Shown: positions 1 through 8,413 of the stretch, in pieces
How positions within the stretch are numbered: position 1 is the stretch's first letter
Layout of the letters: each line of letters starts with the position of its first letter
NCBI RefSeq assembly: GCF_000374065.1
Contig: NZ_KB893247.1
Location: 21,998 to 85,997, forward strand
Length of the DNA: 64,000 nucleotides
Direction: 5' to 3'
Origin: Spirosoma luteum DSM 19990
GTDB lineage: Bacteria; Bacteroidota; Bacteroidia; Cytophagales; Spirosomataceae
Notes under the pieces: model-generated
What the model was told of the DNA's origin: nothing
The model's database searches: none
Seen by the model: the letters and a program-made list of their open reading frames with translations, nothing else
Made by a program: the position numbers and the translations under genes

Positions 1-787
1 TTTTAATCTCTCCCGCAATGAACGTTACGTTATTCCAGGCATCGGCCGAAAAAAGCGACCCCACCATGGAGGTGCCAAAAGCCAGCATCAGTGCGATACC
101 CGCAATGGGTACAATCTCGCCCGCTGCCGATGTGGTACTGGCTTCCCAGGCATTGGTCAGGTTGGCAGACAGCATTCCGCTGCTTACCCCCAGGGTGATG
201 CCAATGACAATTAACCCCAGCAGCGCGATTAATTTGGCCGACGTAAATACGTTCTGAATCAGCTTGCCACTTTCGATACCCCGACTGTTAAGCCAGGTGA
301 GCAACACCAAACTGGAAATGGCGAACAGCGAGCCGAAGGAGATATTGACTGGTCCAACGGCTAAAAACACGTTGGCCGGGTTCAGCGCCGGGATAAATAC
401 GGCAGTAAACTTAGTAAAGGCAACGGCAACGGCAGCAATGGTACCCGTCTGGATAACCATGAAAACGGTCCACCCGTATACGAAACCCGTTACCGGACCA
501 AACGCCCGCTGCAGATAAATGTATTGTCCCCCCGCTTTGGGCATCATGCCCGCCAGTTCGCCGTAGCTAAGCGCAGCAGCAACCGTCAAAACACCCGTCA
601 GCACCCATAACATCAACAGCCAGCCCGACGCGCCGAGGTTACGGGCCATATCGGCGGTGACGATAAAAACGCCGGAGCCAATCATGGAGCCGGAAACGAT
701 AAGCGTAGAGTCGATCAGACTGAGCGAACGGTGGAACTCAGTTGATTCTGTGGTTACGGACGCTGATGGAGCAGTATCTTCTGCCAT
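1..787 (-). CDS. APC-family amino acid permease (N-terminal part, cut by window edge)
   Basis: Reading the minus strand from an ATG at 787 gives about 262 residues that run off the left edge. The start reads MAEDTAPSASVTTE, then the first transmembrane helix carries the family signature IVSGSMIGSGVFIV, where the unwound GSG segment binds the substrate amino acid. Further hydrophobic helices follow, with ELAGMMPKAGGQYIYLQ between helices 2 and 3, a hallmark of the APC superfamily (LAT/SteT-like branch). The predicted role is proton- or exchange-coupled amino acid uptake or exchange at the inner membrane. The substrate cannot be told from this half. The C-terminal half lies outside the window. 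Confidence 0.9.
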   Translation of the reverse strand, partial: MAEDTAPSASVTTESTEFHRSLSLIDSTLIVSGSMIGSGVFIVTADMARNLGASGWLLMLWVLTGVLTVAAALSYGELAGMMPKAGGQYIYLQRAFGPVTGFVYGWTVFMVIQTGTIAAVAVAFTKFTAVFIPALNPANVFLAVGPVNISFGSLFAISSLVLLTWLNSRGIESGKLIQNVFTSAKLIALLGLIVIGITLGVSSGMLSANLTNAWEASTTSAAGEIVPIAGIALMLAFGTSMVGSLFSADAWNNVTFIAGEIK

Positions 788-943
788 AAAGGAATAATCG
801 TACAGAAAGTTAGTTTGTGACGGACATTAAGCAAAACTTCCTGTAAGTAGCGTTCAATTCGGTGAAAAACCAAACGGGTTCCCTTAAATCACACCTCTCC
901 TGGTTTACAGGAGCACCTGCCAGCCTCTGCCTGGGATTAGCAT

Positions 944-1507
944 TCAGTCTACTTTCAGCGGTGGCCCCACTACCTGCATGTCATTGGCGGCAAAAATACG
1001 GGCTATTTCGGCTGGCTCAGGTTCTTTGGTCAGGGCAGCCATCGTTACAAAAAACTCTTCCAGCTTACCTGCTGGCTGCACTATTACCGTCATCCGGCCC
1101 TGGTCGCTTACCTGGGTCCAGGCATGGGGCACTTTTCTGGGTAGAAAAATACTCTCGCCGGTTTTGAGCGTGTACGTATCCGGCCCTACCTGAAATCGGT
1201 ATTCACCAGCCAGAATTTGAAACACCTCGTCCTGATTGGGGTGGATGTGCAGCGGGGTACCCCGTTTGGGCGACAAACTCGTCTGCTCAAATATGGCCAG
1301 GTTCCCGTTGGTGTCCTTGCCGGATACTTTCACATCCAGGATATTAACGTTTACTCCTTTTAACTGAATATGACCGTGATATCGCCCCTCGCCGGGCGTT
1401 GTTTTAAAGCCTTTAAGCAGAGGGTCATCTGTGGAGAATGACGGGGAAGCAATAGTCGCCAGTGGTGCGGCTGCCAGGGTAGCCAGCATGAATTTTCGAC
1501 GTTTCAC
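944..1507 (-). CDS. exported cupin-domain protein
   Basis: This is a 187-residue protein with a twin-arginine-like leader (KRRKFMLATLAAAPLATIA), so probably periplasmic and exported folded. The start is GTG at 1507; the alternative ATG six codons later would lose the arginine pair, so GTG is preferred. A single cupin barrel spans about 60-160, with metal ligands H87, H89 and E94 in PLHIHPNQDEVF and H128 in KVPHAW. That is the usual 3-His/1-Glu set for Fe, Mn or Zn. Family members include quercetinase-like dioxygenases and sugar-binding cupins; the substrate is not inferable. It stands alone, convergent with the permease. Confidence 0.85.
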   Translation of the reverse strand: MKRRKFMLATLAAAPLATIASPSFSTDDPLLKGFKTTPGEGRYHGHIQLKGVNVNILDVKVSGKDTNGNLAIFEQTSLSPKRGTPLHIHPNQDEVFQILAGEYRFQVGPDTYTLKTGESIFLPRKVPHAWTQVSDQGRMTVIVQPAGKLEEFFVTMAALTKEPEPAEIARIFAANDMQVVGPPLKVD

Positions 1508-2015
1508 GAGGGATGAAGTTTAACGTGATGGTACTAATAACCGAATTTACTAATATACCTGTTGTAAGCAGCAAACTCTTTAGCGACCGGTACTTGTCCA
1601 GCCGCCTGGGGAATCGGCAAATTGAGCAACGTAATAACCAGCAAACGAACAGGCACAGGCGGAGGGTAACCAAAAGGCGGCCGACATCAACTAATCGGTA
1701 AGCCATTGATATTCAAATTAATCCTTGTACTTTCACGGGGTTTTACACCGAAATGCCCCGTGAAACGCTTGTCTGAGCAATACATTAATTGGTTATAAGT
1801 AACGGCCAGTTGTACCGCCAGCTTCGGATGCAATTCGGTACAGTAGTCGATAAAAAGGCTACTTGGTAAACCTAAAATAAACATAATTCGGTAAAGAAGT
1901 TACCAGGCAGCTGTTGAATTAACAGATTAACGAAAACGGTACGTATGCCAGGCCGCTGCGTATTGATTACCATTCTGACCAAATGGCGTAGTAGTGTACC
2001 CACCGGAACCCCTTA
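1508..2015. other. 508-bp intergenic region with one strong hairpin
   Basis: This gap lies between the divergent cupin and transglycosylase genes. No open frame in it looks coding. The one clear structure is a perfect 10-bp inverted repeat, TTTCACGGGG (1731-1740) and CCCCGTGAAA (1756-1765), with a 15-base loop. It lacks a T-run, so it looks more like an RNA structure or protein site than an intrinsic terminator. The rest is unexplained sequence. Confidence 0.5.
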
Positions 2016-3341
2016 TTGCTTGTGACGAAACTACCCCTGATTGTGGCAGTTGGATTCGGATTTGCCACCCTTACCCCTTCGCTGAAAGGTACAGCCCAGC
2101 CCGGTCCACTTCTTTCACTGCGTATAGCCGCTGCCGGTAAACTGGTAACAAGTAAATTAGTAGCCCGTACGAATGAAACGATCATCCATTTCTGCGGTGA
2201 AACGGTTCCCATCAATCACCCGGCTATTATTGATCGCTGGACCCGAACGCTTACTCATCAGGCGGCATTAGCGGCCAATCTGGCGCTGCTGAAACGACGG
2301 GCCTCAGTGGTTTTCCCCCTGATAGAGCCCATCCTCGAGCAGTATCAGATTCCTTCCGATTTCAAGTTTTTACCGCTCCTCGAAAGTGCTGTTACCAACC
2401 GCGCCGTTTCCCGGAAGGGAGCGGCCGGGTTCTGGCAACTGATGCCTGGAACGGCCCAGACGCTGGGACTGACGGTATCGCCCCGGAACGATGAGCGGTT
2501 TAATTTGCTCAAAGCAACGCACGCAGCCTGTCGGTATATTGTAGAACTGCACGATCTGTTAGGCTCCTGGATGCTGGTGGCAACGGCCTATAATGCCGGA
2601 CCAAATTATATCCAGCAGCTTGTTCGGCAGCATCCTGCCATGCATCCGATGGCGTTACCCTACCGGGCATCCGAAACCAAAGCGTACCTGTTTCAGGCGG
2701 TAGTTATCAAGGAGTTACTTACTCACCCGGCTTTGTATAGCGATCAGCTGAGTGATGCCGATATCGAGTCTCTTTCGGATGGTGCCGAGCCGGTAGAAAC
2801 CGCCGAAAGAGCCGCTATACTGGCCTCGTTCGATATGGACGAAACGATGGTTGCGCAGGCATTGGCAAAACAGCCCGTGGTCGCTGCTATTCCGTTTATT
2901 TCCGATTCAACCACCACTGTTGTCCTGTTGACGGAGGAGGGCACAACGGGCGTTACTTCCCAAACGCTGGCCGCCAGTGGGAAAAAGACACAATCCTCTC
3001 CTGTTGTTTTGGTACAGGAGACTAAGGCACCCACGGCTACACTGAAAACCCGTAGTATGAGTGAGGGGCCGCTCACGGAAGGGAAACTGTGCCTGTTTCA
3101 GGTAATACAGCCGGTTACGCTAAACGGACGGTTCTTTGCCGTTGGTGATATGATTCATGCGTATATCGACGTGATTGATGCCGGTTCGGGGCGGGTGTAC
3201 CTGCGTACCGATCACCTCACATCGGCACAGACGAGGGAAGTCTTTCCCCTCAAAATGGTAGCGACCGAACAATCGAAACAACCGGGCGTAGCCCTGCCCA
3301 ACCGCTTCGACAACTGGCAACTGAACTGGGAGTCGCTGTAA
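2016..3341 (+). CDS. lytic transglycosylase (SLT domain, MltD-like)
   Basis: This 441-residue peptidoglycan lytic transglycosylase would cleave the MurNAc-GlcNAc bond and form 1,6-anhydroMurNAc in the periplasm. The SLT domain covers about 105-240: catalytic Glu is E123 in LLESAVTNRAVSRKGAAG, followed by FWQLMPGTAQTLGL and the closing motif ATAYNAGPNYIQQL. The C-terminal 200 residues lack recognisable LysM repeats; the last about 90 may be a small beta domain. The start is uncertain: TTG at 2016 or GTG at 2022, because the in-frame ATG at 1983 is followed at once by a stop. The hydrophobic N-terminus suggests export. Confidence 0.88.
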   Translation: MLVTKLPLIVAVGFGFATLTPSLKGTAQPGPLLSLRIAAAGKLVTSKLVARTNETIIHFCGETVPINHPAIIDRWTRTLTHQAALAANLALLKRRASVVFPLIEPILEQYQIPSDFKFLPLLESAVTNRAVSRKGAAGFWQLMPGTAQTLGLTVSPRNDERFNLLKATHAACRYIVELHDLLGSWMLVATAYNAGPNYIQQLVRQHPAMHPMALPYRASETKAYLFQAVVIKELLTHPALYSDQLSDADIESLSDGAEPVETAERAAILASFDMDETMVAQALAKQPVVAAIPFISDSTTTVVLLTEEGTTGVTSQTLAASGKKTQSSPVVLVQETKAPTATLKTRSMSEGPLTEGKLCLFQVIQPVTLNGRFFAVGDMIHAYIDVIDAGSGRVYLRTDHLTSAQTREVFPLKMVATEQSKQPGVALPNRFDNWQLNWESL

Positions 3342-3345
3342 GTTG

Positions 3346-3386
3346 AGCAGGCTGATAAGGGCTACTTGTTTCTGCTAAAGCCTGCT
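3346..3386. terminator. hairpin between convergent genes
   Basis: Inverted repeat AGCAGGCT (3346-3353) and AGCCTGCT (3379-3386) lies just past the transglycosylase stop and before the convergent thrB stop. The 8-bp stem has a 25-base loop and no T-run, so this is a weak terminator candidate placed where one is expected. Confidence 0.35.
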
Positions 3387-3445
3387 AACTAGCGGAAGCC
3401 GAATCGGAGCAACGAGGGCGTAGGGTGAAAGAAATCAATGCTGTA

Positions 3446-4387
3446 TTATTCCGCGTCCGTCAGCACCCGGGGTCCCTGCTGATTGATTTGGGAAACGTAA
3501 GTTTCGCTGGTTATGCCGACGGACAAAAAGGCCTGTTGCATGGCCTCACCCACTTTTTCGGCCGTTTGGGCATCCCGGCTCCAGGCAAACATGGAAGGGC
3601 CGGAACCGGAAATACTACAGCCCAGTGCCCCGGCATCCCGGGCGGCTTTTTTTGCTTCGTTGAACTCCGGAATCAGGATAGCCCGTACGGGTTCAATAAT
3701 CACATCGACGAGCGAGCGACTGATAAGCTCGTAGTCGGGCGTCATCAGACCGGCAATCAGACCCGCCACATTCCCCATCTGGGTAATGGTGTTCTTGAGC
3801 GATACCTCGTTTTTAAGAATAAACCGGGCATCTTTCGTATTCACTTCAATGTCGGGATGAACGAGGGTGCAGAACAACTGGGCTTTCGTGTCGATACGGA
3901 TAACATCCAGCGGTTGATAACTGCGAATAACGACGAAACCACCCAGCAACGACGGCCCTACGTTATCGGCATGGGCTGATCCGCTGGCAAATCGCTCGCC
4001 TTCCATCGCGAAGGGTAACAGGTTGATGGTGGGCAACGGACGACCGAGGAGTTCGTTGGCCGCAAAAACACCCGCTACGGCACTGGCTGCACTGGAACCC
4101 AGCCCACTACCCAACGGCATCTTTTTGTGAAGAACAACGTCGAATCCTACCTCCTGCCGACGAATGAATTTAAGAAAAGACTGAATGGCAATACCGGCGG
4201 TGTTCTTGCTGGCATCGCGGGATAAGCGTCCCCCATCTCCCGTGATATCCTTTATCCGAACGCCTGGTTCATCACTGAACGTGAGCGTAAGCTCATCACC
4301 GGGGTTATCGACTGCAAAACCAAAAATATCAAATCCGCAGGCTACATTAGCCACGGTTGCCGGAGCAAATACACGAATAGAATTCAC
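3446..4387 (-). CDS. thrB: homoserine kinase
   Basis: Homoserine kinase (GHMP family) phosphorylates L-homoserine with ATP in the threonine branch of the aspartate pathway; it is cytoplasmic. The N-terminus has VRVFAPATVANVACGFDIFG-type sequence (here SIRVFAPATVANVACGFD). The GHMP ATP-binding motif is MPLGSGLGSSAASAVAG and the C-terminal glycine-rich motif is GCSISGSGPSMFA. I chose GTG at 4387 (313 aa, beginning VNSIRVF), which matches the family N-terminus; an in-frame ATG at 4441 would add 18 residues without family support. The usual partners thrA and thrC are not adjacent. Confidence 0.93.
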   Translation of the reverse strand: MNSIRVFAPATVANVACGFDIFGFAVDNPGDELTLTFSDEPGVRIKDITGDGGRLSRDASKNTAGIAIQSFLKFIRRQEVGFDVVLHKKMPLGSGLGSSAASAVAGVFAANELLGRPLPTINLLPFAMEGERFASGSAHADNVGPSLLGGFVVIRSYQPLDVIRIDTKAQLFCTLVHPDIEVNTKDARFILKNEVSLKNTITQMGNVAGLIAGLMTPDYELISRSLVDVIIEPVRAILIPEFNEAKKAARDAGALGCSISGSGPSMFAWSRDAQTAEKVGEAMQQAFLSVGITSETYVSQINQQGPRVLTDAE

Positions 4388-4535
4388 GATAGAATGAGGG
4401 GGTAACGAAGCGCAAAGGTAATAATTTGGATTAGAAATCAATTGGCGTACTCCGACCCGCCTACGGGTTAATCTGTTAGTATACCAGCTATCCAGACCGT
4501 TGTTCTTTTGTCTCTCCTGTTTCTATTGTTTACAG

Positions 4536-5015
4536 CTACTGCCCAAATAACTGATTCCATATGCCTTTGGCTTTTTCTTTGGCAGCTTCAATCTGGAGAG
4601 CAGCTTCGGCTTTGAGTTCCTCCAGTTTAAGATTAGCGGCTTCTAGATGCACAGCGGCTTCGGCTTTCATTTCGTCGAACTTATCTTCGGCTACGTCCGA
4701 TAGTTTATCGGCTTTTGCTGCGGCTGACGCAAATACTTTTTCCGCTTCAGTTTGTAGGTTGGTCACATTATCGGCAGTGGATGCTTTTACGGCATCGAAG
4801 TGCTCGGTTGCTTTAGCCTTCAACCCGTCAACATCAATATCTTTTCCAAATTCCTGTGCCTGAGCCACTAATTTATCCCGCATCTCGTCGAGTTGAGCAG
4901 CCACTACATCAAGATGCTCACCGGCCGTAGTGCGGAAGGATTCCATTTTGTCGGCCATTGTTTCTTTGGCGGTCCGGGCCTGTTCGGTGGTTGTTTGTTT
5001 CGCGTTATTTTCCAT
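4536..5015 (-). CDS. low-complexity helical coiled-coil protein
   Basis: This 159-residue protein is almost wholly Ala, Glu, Lys and Asp, with no cysteine and no signal peptide. Repeats of the type AEAAVHLEAANLKLEELKAE give continuous amphipathic helix from about residue 10 to 150, ending in GIWNQLFGQ. Composition resembles LEA-like, apolipoprotein-like or YtxH-type stress proteins. That suggests a membrane- or protein-stabilising role, but I recognise no specific family. It is monocistronic, with the stop about 94 bp upstream of the thrB frame. Confidence 0.7.
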   Translation of the reverse strand: MENNAKQTTTEQARTAKETMADKMESFRTTAGEHLDVVAAQLDEMRDKLVAQAQEFGKDIDVDGLKAKATEHFDAVKASTADNVTNLQTEAEKVFASAAAKADKLSDVAEDKFDEMKAEAAVHLEAANLKLEELKAEAALQIEAAKEKAKGIWNQLFGQ

Positions 5016-5292
5016 TGTCTCTATTGTCGTGTTTTTGGTAAAGTTGATGAAAGGGCACGATATAATGAGCAGGAAATAGAAGAAGGGTAAAACGAATCCC
5101 GAAATGGGCCATTCCTGCGTGCTGACGGGTTGATGGGTATATGCCGTTCCCCACCGACATATAGTCAGGCCGGGTTGTTATGCGGAGTAGTAAGCAGGTG
5201 CCTGGAGAGACGCGCAACTGAACAATCGACCCGCATGGCCGTTAATTTAGTAGTAACTCATGATGGGTTTGCCATGTATTTTCTCAATCGGT

Positions 5293-5841
5293 ATGAACAG
5301 ACTATTTATAACTATTTTCCTGTCAATCAGTATTCTGCTGATGGCATTTTGCAGCAAGGTTGTAGCACAGACGACAACCGGCCTGACGCCAACGGGTATC
5401 AAAACCAATACGAATATGGCCATCAGTGCGGCCAATGCCCCCAATCATAAGGTTTTGTTTCAATACCTGAAAGCGTCCGGTTTGCTCAAACAGGCGGCTG
5501 CTGCAAAGGGACAATACACCGTCTTTGCGCCAACCGATGCCGCCTTTTCGGAGCTGCCTGAGGCCGACCGGCGTGACTTGTTATTACCATCGAGTAAGCA
5601 GAAACTGATTAAGCTGCTGACGTACCACGTTGTAAAAGGCCGGCTAACCTCCGATCAGTTACGGGATGGGCAAACCCTTACTAACCTGACTGGCCAGATT
5701 CTGTTAATCCACAAGCAGGGCAATACCATTACCATTGAGGATGGCCGGGGTACGGTAGCCGACGTCATCCAATCCGATATCCGGACCACTAACGGCGTCG
5801 TTTATTCCGTCAGTAGAGTATTGCAACACATTGTCGAATAA
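5293..5841 (+). CDS. fasciclin (FAS1) domain secreted protein
   Basis: The gene encodes 182 residues from an ATG at 5293. It starts with a signal peptide (MNRLFITIFLSISILLMAF), with cleavage probable after KVVAQ. One FAS1 domain occupies about 55-180. The H1 box is YTVFAPTDAAFSELP, the YH motif is TYHVVKGRL, and the H2 box is TTNGVVYSVSRVLQ. FAS1 domains mediate adhesion and extracellular matrix or polysaccharide interaction; single-domain versions are common in Bacteroidota. The open frame extends 11 codons upstream, but only the internal ATG gives a proper signal peptide. Confidence 0.88.
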   Translation: MNRLFITIFLSISILLMAFCSKVVAQTTTGLTPTGIKTNTNMAISAANAPNHKVLFQYLKASGLLKQAAAAKGQYTVFAPTDAAFSELPEADRRDLLLPSSKQKLIKLLTYHVVKGRLTSDQLRDGQTLTNLTGQILLIHKQGNTITIEDGRGTVADVIQSDIRTTNGVVYSVSRVLQHIVE

Positions 5842-5925
5842 GATGTTTCACGTTGTTAGTAAAGTGAGTTGATCTTTACTATTTATCTGTTTAAGGTTGG
5901 CTGACTGTCAAAGCAGTACGTTTAA

Positions 5926-6108
5926 GGTCGTGACTACTACCTAACTTTAAAACGGCTCTCCTTTGTTGTTAAGTCAGCCACGTATGCCGATAATATAGCA
6001 CGTAATTACCTGAACAGGCTGGTTGAGCTAGAAGTATTGGAACGCAGAACAATCGGCGGCAATTACTACTTCATCAACCGGGAATTGTACAGTGTTCTGG
6101 ATAAGTAG
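5926..6108 (+). pseudogene. remnant of a Fic-family protein C-terminus (winged helix)
   Basis: A frame without a start codon ends at a TAG at 6106-6108 and encodes about 60 residues. It includes ARNYLNRLVELEVLERRTIG and then GGNYYFINRELYSVLDK. This closely matches the C-terminal winged-helix segment of Fic AMP-transferases, whose pattern is TA-x-YLKELVELG-x-LE followed by YxINxxLxxLL. An upstream stop at 5923 and the missing HxFx(D/E)GN motif show that only the tail survives. It is a decayed fragment, not a functional gene. Confidence 0.6.
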
Positions 6109-6188
6109 AAACCCTTTTCTCTGTGACCCCGCAAGAAGACTCACCTGCAGTTTGAGCGATGGAACTGTGTTGAGGGAAGCTAAAACCA

Positions 6189-6530
6189 TCACCCTTCAAA
6201 CTGGAATATCTTGTCCATCAGCACCCACTTCTCACCGGGTTTGGCATTGGGAAGGGATTGCTGGTAGCCCCACATCAGCCGTTCCCATTCCTGCACGTGT
6301 GGGCTGTTGGCATCCAGCGCGGCTTTTTTCTCGAACGAAAAATCGTCGTTTGTTTCCATAATCATGAACATCCGGGTACCGGTTCGGTAGATCTGAAGGT
6401 CGATTATGTCGGCATTCAGGTCGTTTTGGCGTACCTCCGGCCAGCCCGCACCGGCCGCATGCCAGCGTTCGTATTCAGCAATTAGGGCGGGGTCGTCTTT
6501 CAGGTCGAGGGCCAGGCAGTAGCGTTTCAT
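6189..6530 (-). CDS. L-rhamnose mutarotase family protein (RhaM/COG3254)
   Basis: This 113-residue cytoplasmic protein interconverts sugar anomers of L-rhamnose or L-fucose, speeding entry into the next enzyme. It has the family start MKRYCLALDLKDDP, the catalytic-region motif EYERWHAAGAGWPEV (His, then Trp-Pro-Glu), LQIYRTGTRMFMIME, and the C-terminal PGEKWVLMDKIFQFE. It is the last gene of a minus-strand operon with three oxidoreductase and isomerase genes. That context suggests L-fucose or L-galactose as likely alternatives to L-rhamnose. Confidence 0.88.
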   Translation of the reverse strand: MKRYCLALDLKDDPALIAEYERWHAAGAGWPEVRQNDLNADIIDLQIYRTGTRMFMIMETNDDFSFEKKAALDANSPHVQEWERLMWGYQQSLPNAKPGEKWVLMDKIFQFEG

Positions 6531-6566
6531 GGGGAGAAAGTTAAGGGAAATGTTAGGTACTGATTA

Positions 6567-7379
6567 TCAGCCGAAATACTGGTTAAAGGATTGAATCGTT
6601 TGTTGAGCGGCTTCGTCAGGGGTGGGCAAGGGAAAAGCTTCGGCAGAAATGTAGCCCTGATAATCAATGTCGATCAGCGCTTGTGCTACAGCAGTCATAG
6701 CCGTGTGTCCCATGCCGATTGGCCCCCGGTTGCTATCGGCGAAGTGAACGTGCCCAATCAGCGAACCCGCCCGGCGGATACTGTCGGACAGGGAGGCTTC
6801 TTCGATGTTCATGTGGAATAAATCGGCTAACAAGCGCACGTTCCGGGTGTTGAGGGAATGGAGCAGGGCTACACCATCGTCCAGCCGGTTAATCAGGTTG
6901 GTCTCGTATCGGTTCAGGGGTTCGTAAATGAGCGTTACGCCATTCGTTTCGGCAAAGTCGCCGAGCGTTGTTAACCCCTTTGCCAACCAGTCCATTGCCC
7001 GCTCCCGGTCGATGCCGTTGGGCACATTGCCCTGCATGGAACCGATAATGGCCGGTGCGCCGACCGATGCCCCGAACGAAATCATGTCCTGAATATACGT
7101 AACGGCTCCGGCACGAATCGCAGGGTCAGGATCGGTGAGGGTTAAGCCATGAATAACTTTGCCGGCCCCGGTTCCCACTGCTCCTACGGACAAGCCCAGT
7201 TCCTGGGTTAAGGCCGACAGGCTGTCGAAAGAAACGGCATCGGCCGACGCCGTGAATAATTCGATACCGGCAAATCCCAGCGCAGCCGCTTTCCGGGCAC
7301 TGGCTTCCAGGTCGTTCCAGTAAATCCAGGGCCCCGACGTGATGGAGGGTACTAGCGCAATGGTAACACAGGATTTCAT
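6567..7379 (-). CDS. TIM-barrel sugar (phosphate) isomerase/epimerase, xylose-isomerase-like
   Basis: The gene encodes 270 residues from an ATG at 7379 (MKSCVTIALVPSITSG); the open frame further upstream overlaps the dehydrogenase and is not used. The AP_endonuc_2/xylose isomerase-like barrel is visible from FAGIELFTAS through LIYEPLNRYETN (metal-ligand Glu), LLADLFHMNIEE (Asp and His), IGHVHFADSNRG (His) and YISAEAFPLP (Glu). Such proteins bind a divalent metal and isomerise or epimerise keto-sugars. The gene starts 7 bp after the dehydrogenase stop, so they are co-transcribed. Exact substrate is unknown. Confidence 0.85.
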   Translation of the reverse strand: MKSCVTIALVPSITSGPWIYWNDLEASARKAAALGFAGIELFTASADAVSFDSLSALTQELGLSVGAVGTGAGKVIHGLTLTDPDPAIRAGAVTYIQDMISFGASVGAPAIIGSMQGNVPNGIDRERAMDWLAKGLTTLGDFAETNGVTLIYEPLNRYETNLINRLDDGVALLHSLNTRNVRLLADLFHMNIEEASLSDSIRRAGSLIGHVHFADSNRGPIGMGHTAMTAVAQALIDIDYQGYISAEAFPLPTPDEAAQQTIQSFNQYFG

Positions 7380-7386
7380 GGAAAAT

Positions 7387-8412
7387 TTAGTCGAAGTGAA
7401 CCATGATTTTGGTGATGGGGCCGGGGTTCTCCGACCATTCGGCCAAGGCCGAACCCGCCTGCTCCAGTGAAACCGTCCGGCTGATGACGTCATCCACCGG
7501 AAACCGGCCCGATTCCAGGTAGGTAATTACGTCGGGGAATTCGCCGAGGCAATTGCGGGAACCAAGGATCTCGATCTCTTTACGCACGAAGGTCCCGGTC
7601 TGGTAGTCGACTGGTTTCTTGGCGTACCCGATGTACACCACCCGACCGGTATAAGCCACCTCATCCACGGCAGCCCGGTAGGTAGTCGGATTACCCACCG
7701 CTTCGATGATGACATCCGGGCCATCGCCGTTGGTGAGTTGCATCAGGGTTTCGTGCAGGTCGACTTTGGCCGTATTGATGGTGTGAGTAGCCCCCGCTTT
7801 CCGGGCAATGGCCAGTTTGGCATCGTCAATATCGATGGCGATAACCTCGGCACCCCGGTGGGCGGACGCTGCGAGTGCGCCCATGCCCACTATGCCGCAC
7901 CCAATGACGGCTATGGTGTCGCCAGCGGCCACCCGACCCCGCGCAGCCGCGTGAAAACCCACCGTCAGCGGTTCAACCAGGGCCAGTTCCCGTAAGGATA
8001 ACTGGGAAGACGGGTGTAGTTTCTGCCAGGGCACGGCAACAAAGCTGGTCATAGCACCCGGTCGCCGGACACCCATCGTTTTGTTATCCTGACAGGCATT
8101 TGTTCGGCCTTTTCGGCAGGAAACGCAAACGCCACAATGCTGGTAGGGGTCGATGGTTACGTGCATACCCGGCTGAAACTCGTCCGGCACCTGCGACCCG
8201 GTTTCCACGATGGTAGCCCCTACTTCGTGGCCCAGCACGTTGGGGTATTCCTGCAACTCGAACAAGCCCCGATACCCGTTCAGGTCACCCCCGCAAAAGC
8301 CCACCCAACTCACCCGTAACAAGACTTCGTTCTCGCTGGGTGTGGGTTTATCCACTTCCCGGATTTCGGTTTTGCCGGGTTCTACCAGCACGAGTGCGTT
8401 CATTTTGTCCAT
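7387..8412 (-). CDS. zinc-dependent medium-chain dehydrogenase (L-galactonate/L-idonate/threonine DH-like)
   Basis: The gene encodes 341 residues from an ATG at 8412 (MDKMNALVLVEPG), one base after the stop of the upstream aldo/keto reductase. Catalytic zinc ligands are the Cys in WVGFCGGDLNGY and the His-Glu in NVLGHEVGA. Structural zinc is bound by CGVCVSCRKGRTNAC. The Rossmann motif is IGCGIVGMGALAA, with an acidic residue at IAIDIDD that favours NAD+. The protein would oxidise a secondary hydroxyl of an aldonate or polyol. Next to an L-sugar 1-dehydrogenase, an L-galactonate or L-fuconate type substrate is plausible, but this is inference. Confidence 0.88.
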   Translation of the reverse strand: MDKMNALVLVEPGKTEIREVDKPTPSENEVLLRVSWVGFCGGDLNGYRGLFELQEYPNVLGHEVGATIVETGSQVPDEFQPGMHVTIDPYQHCGVCVSCRKGRTNACQDNKTMGVRRPGAMTSFVAVPWQKLHPSSQLSLRELALVEPLTVGFHAAARGRVAAGDTIAVIGCGIVGMGALAASAHRGAEVIAIDIDDAKLAIARKAGATHTINTAKVDLHETLMQLTNGDGPDVIIEAVGNPTTYRAAVDEVAYTGRVVYIGYAKKPVDYQTGTFVRKEIEILGSRNCLGEFPDVITYLESGRFPVDDVISRTVSLEQAGSALAEWSENPGPITKIMVHFD

Positions 8413-8413
8413 G

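Noticed and set aside
1687-1884. 65-residue minus-strand frame in the first long gap
   Set aside because: It contains the 1731-1765 hairpin, has no upstream signal and resembles no family.
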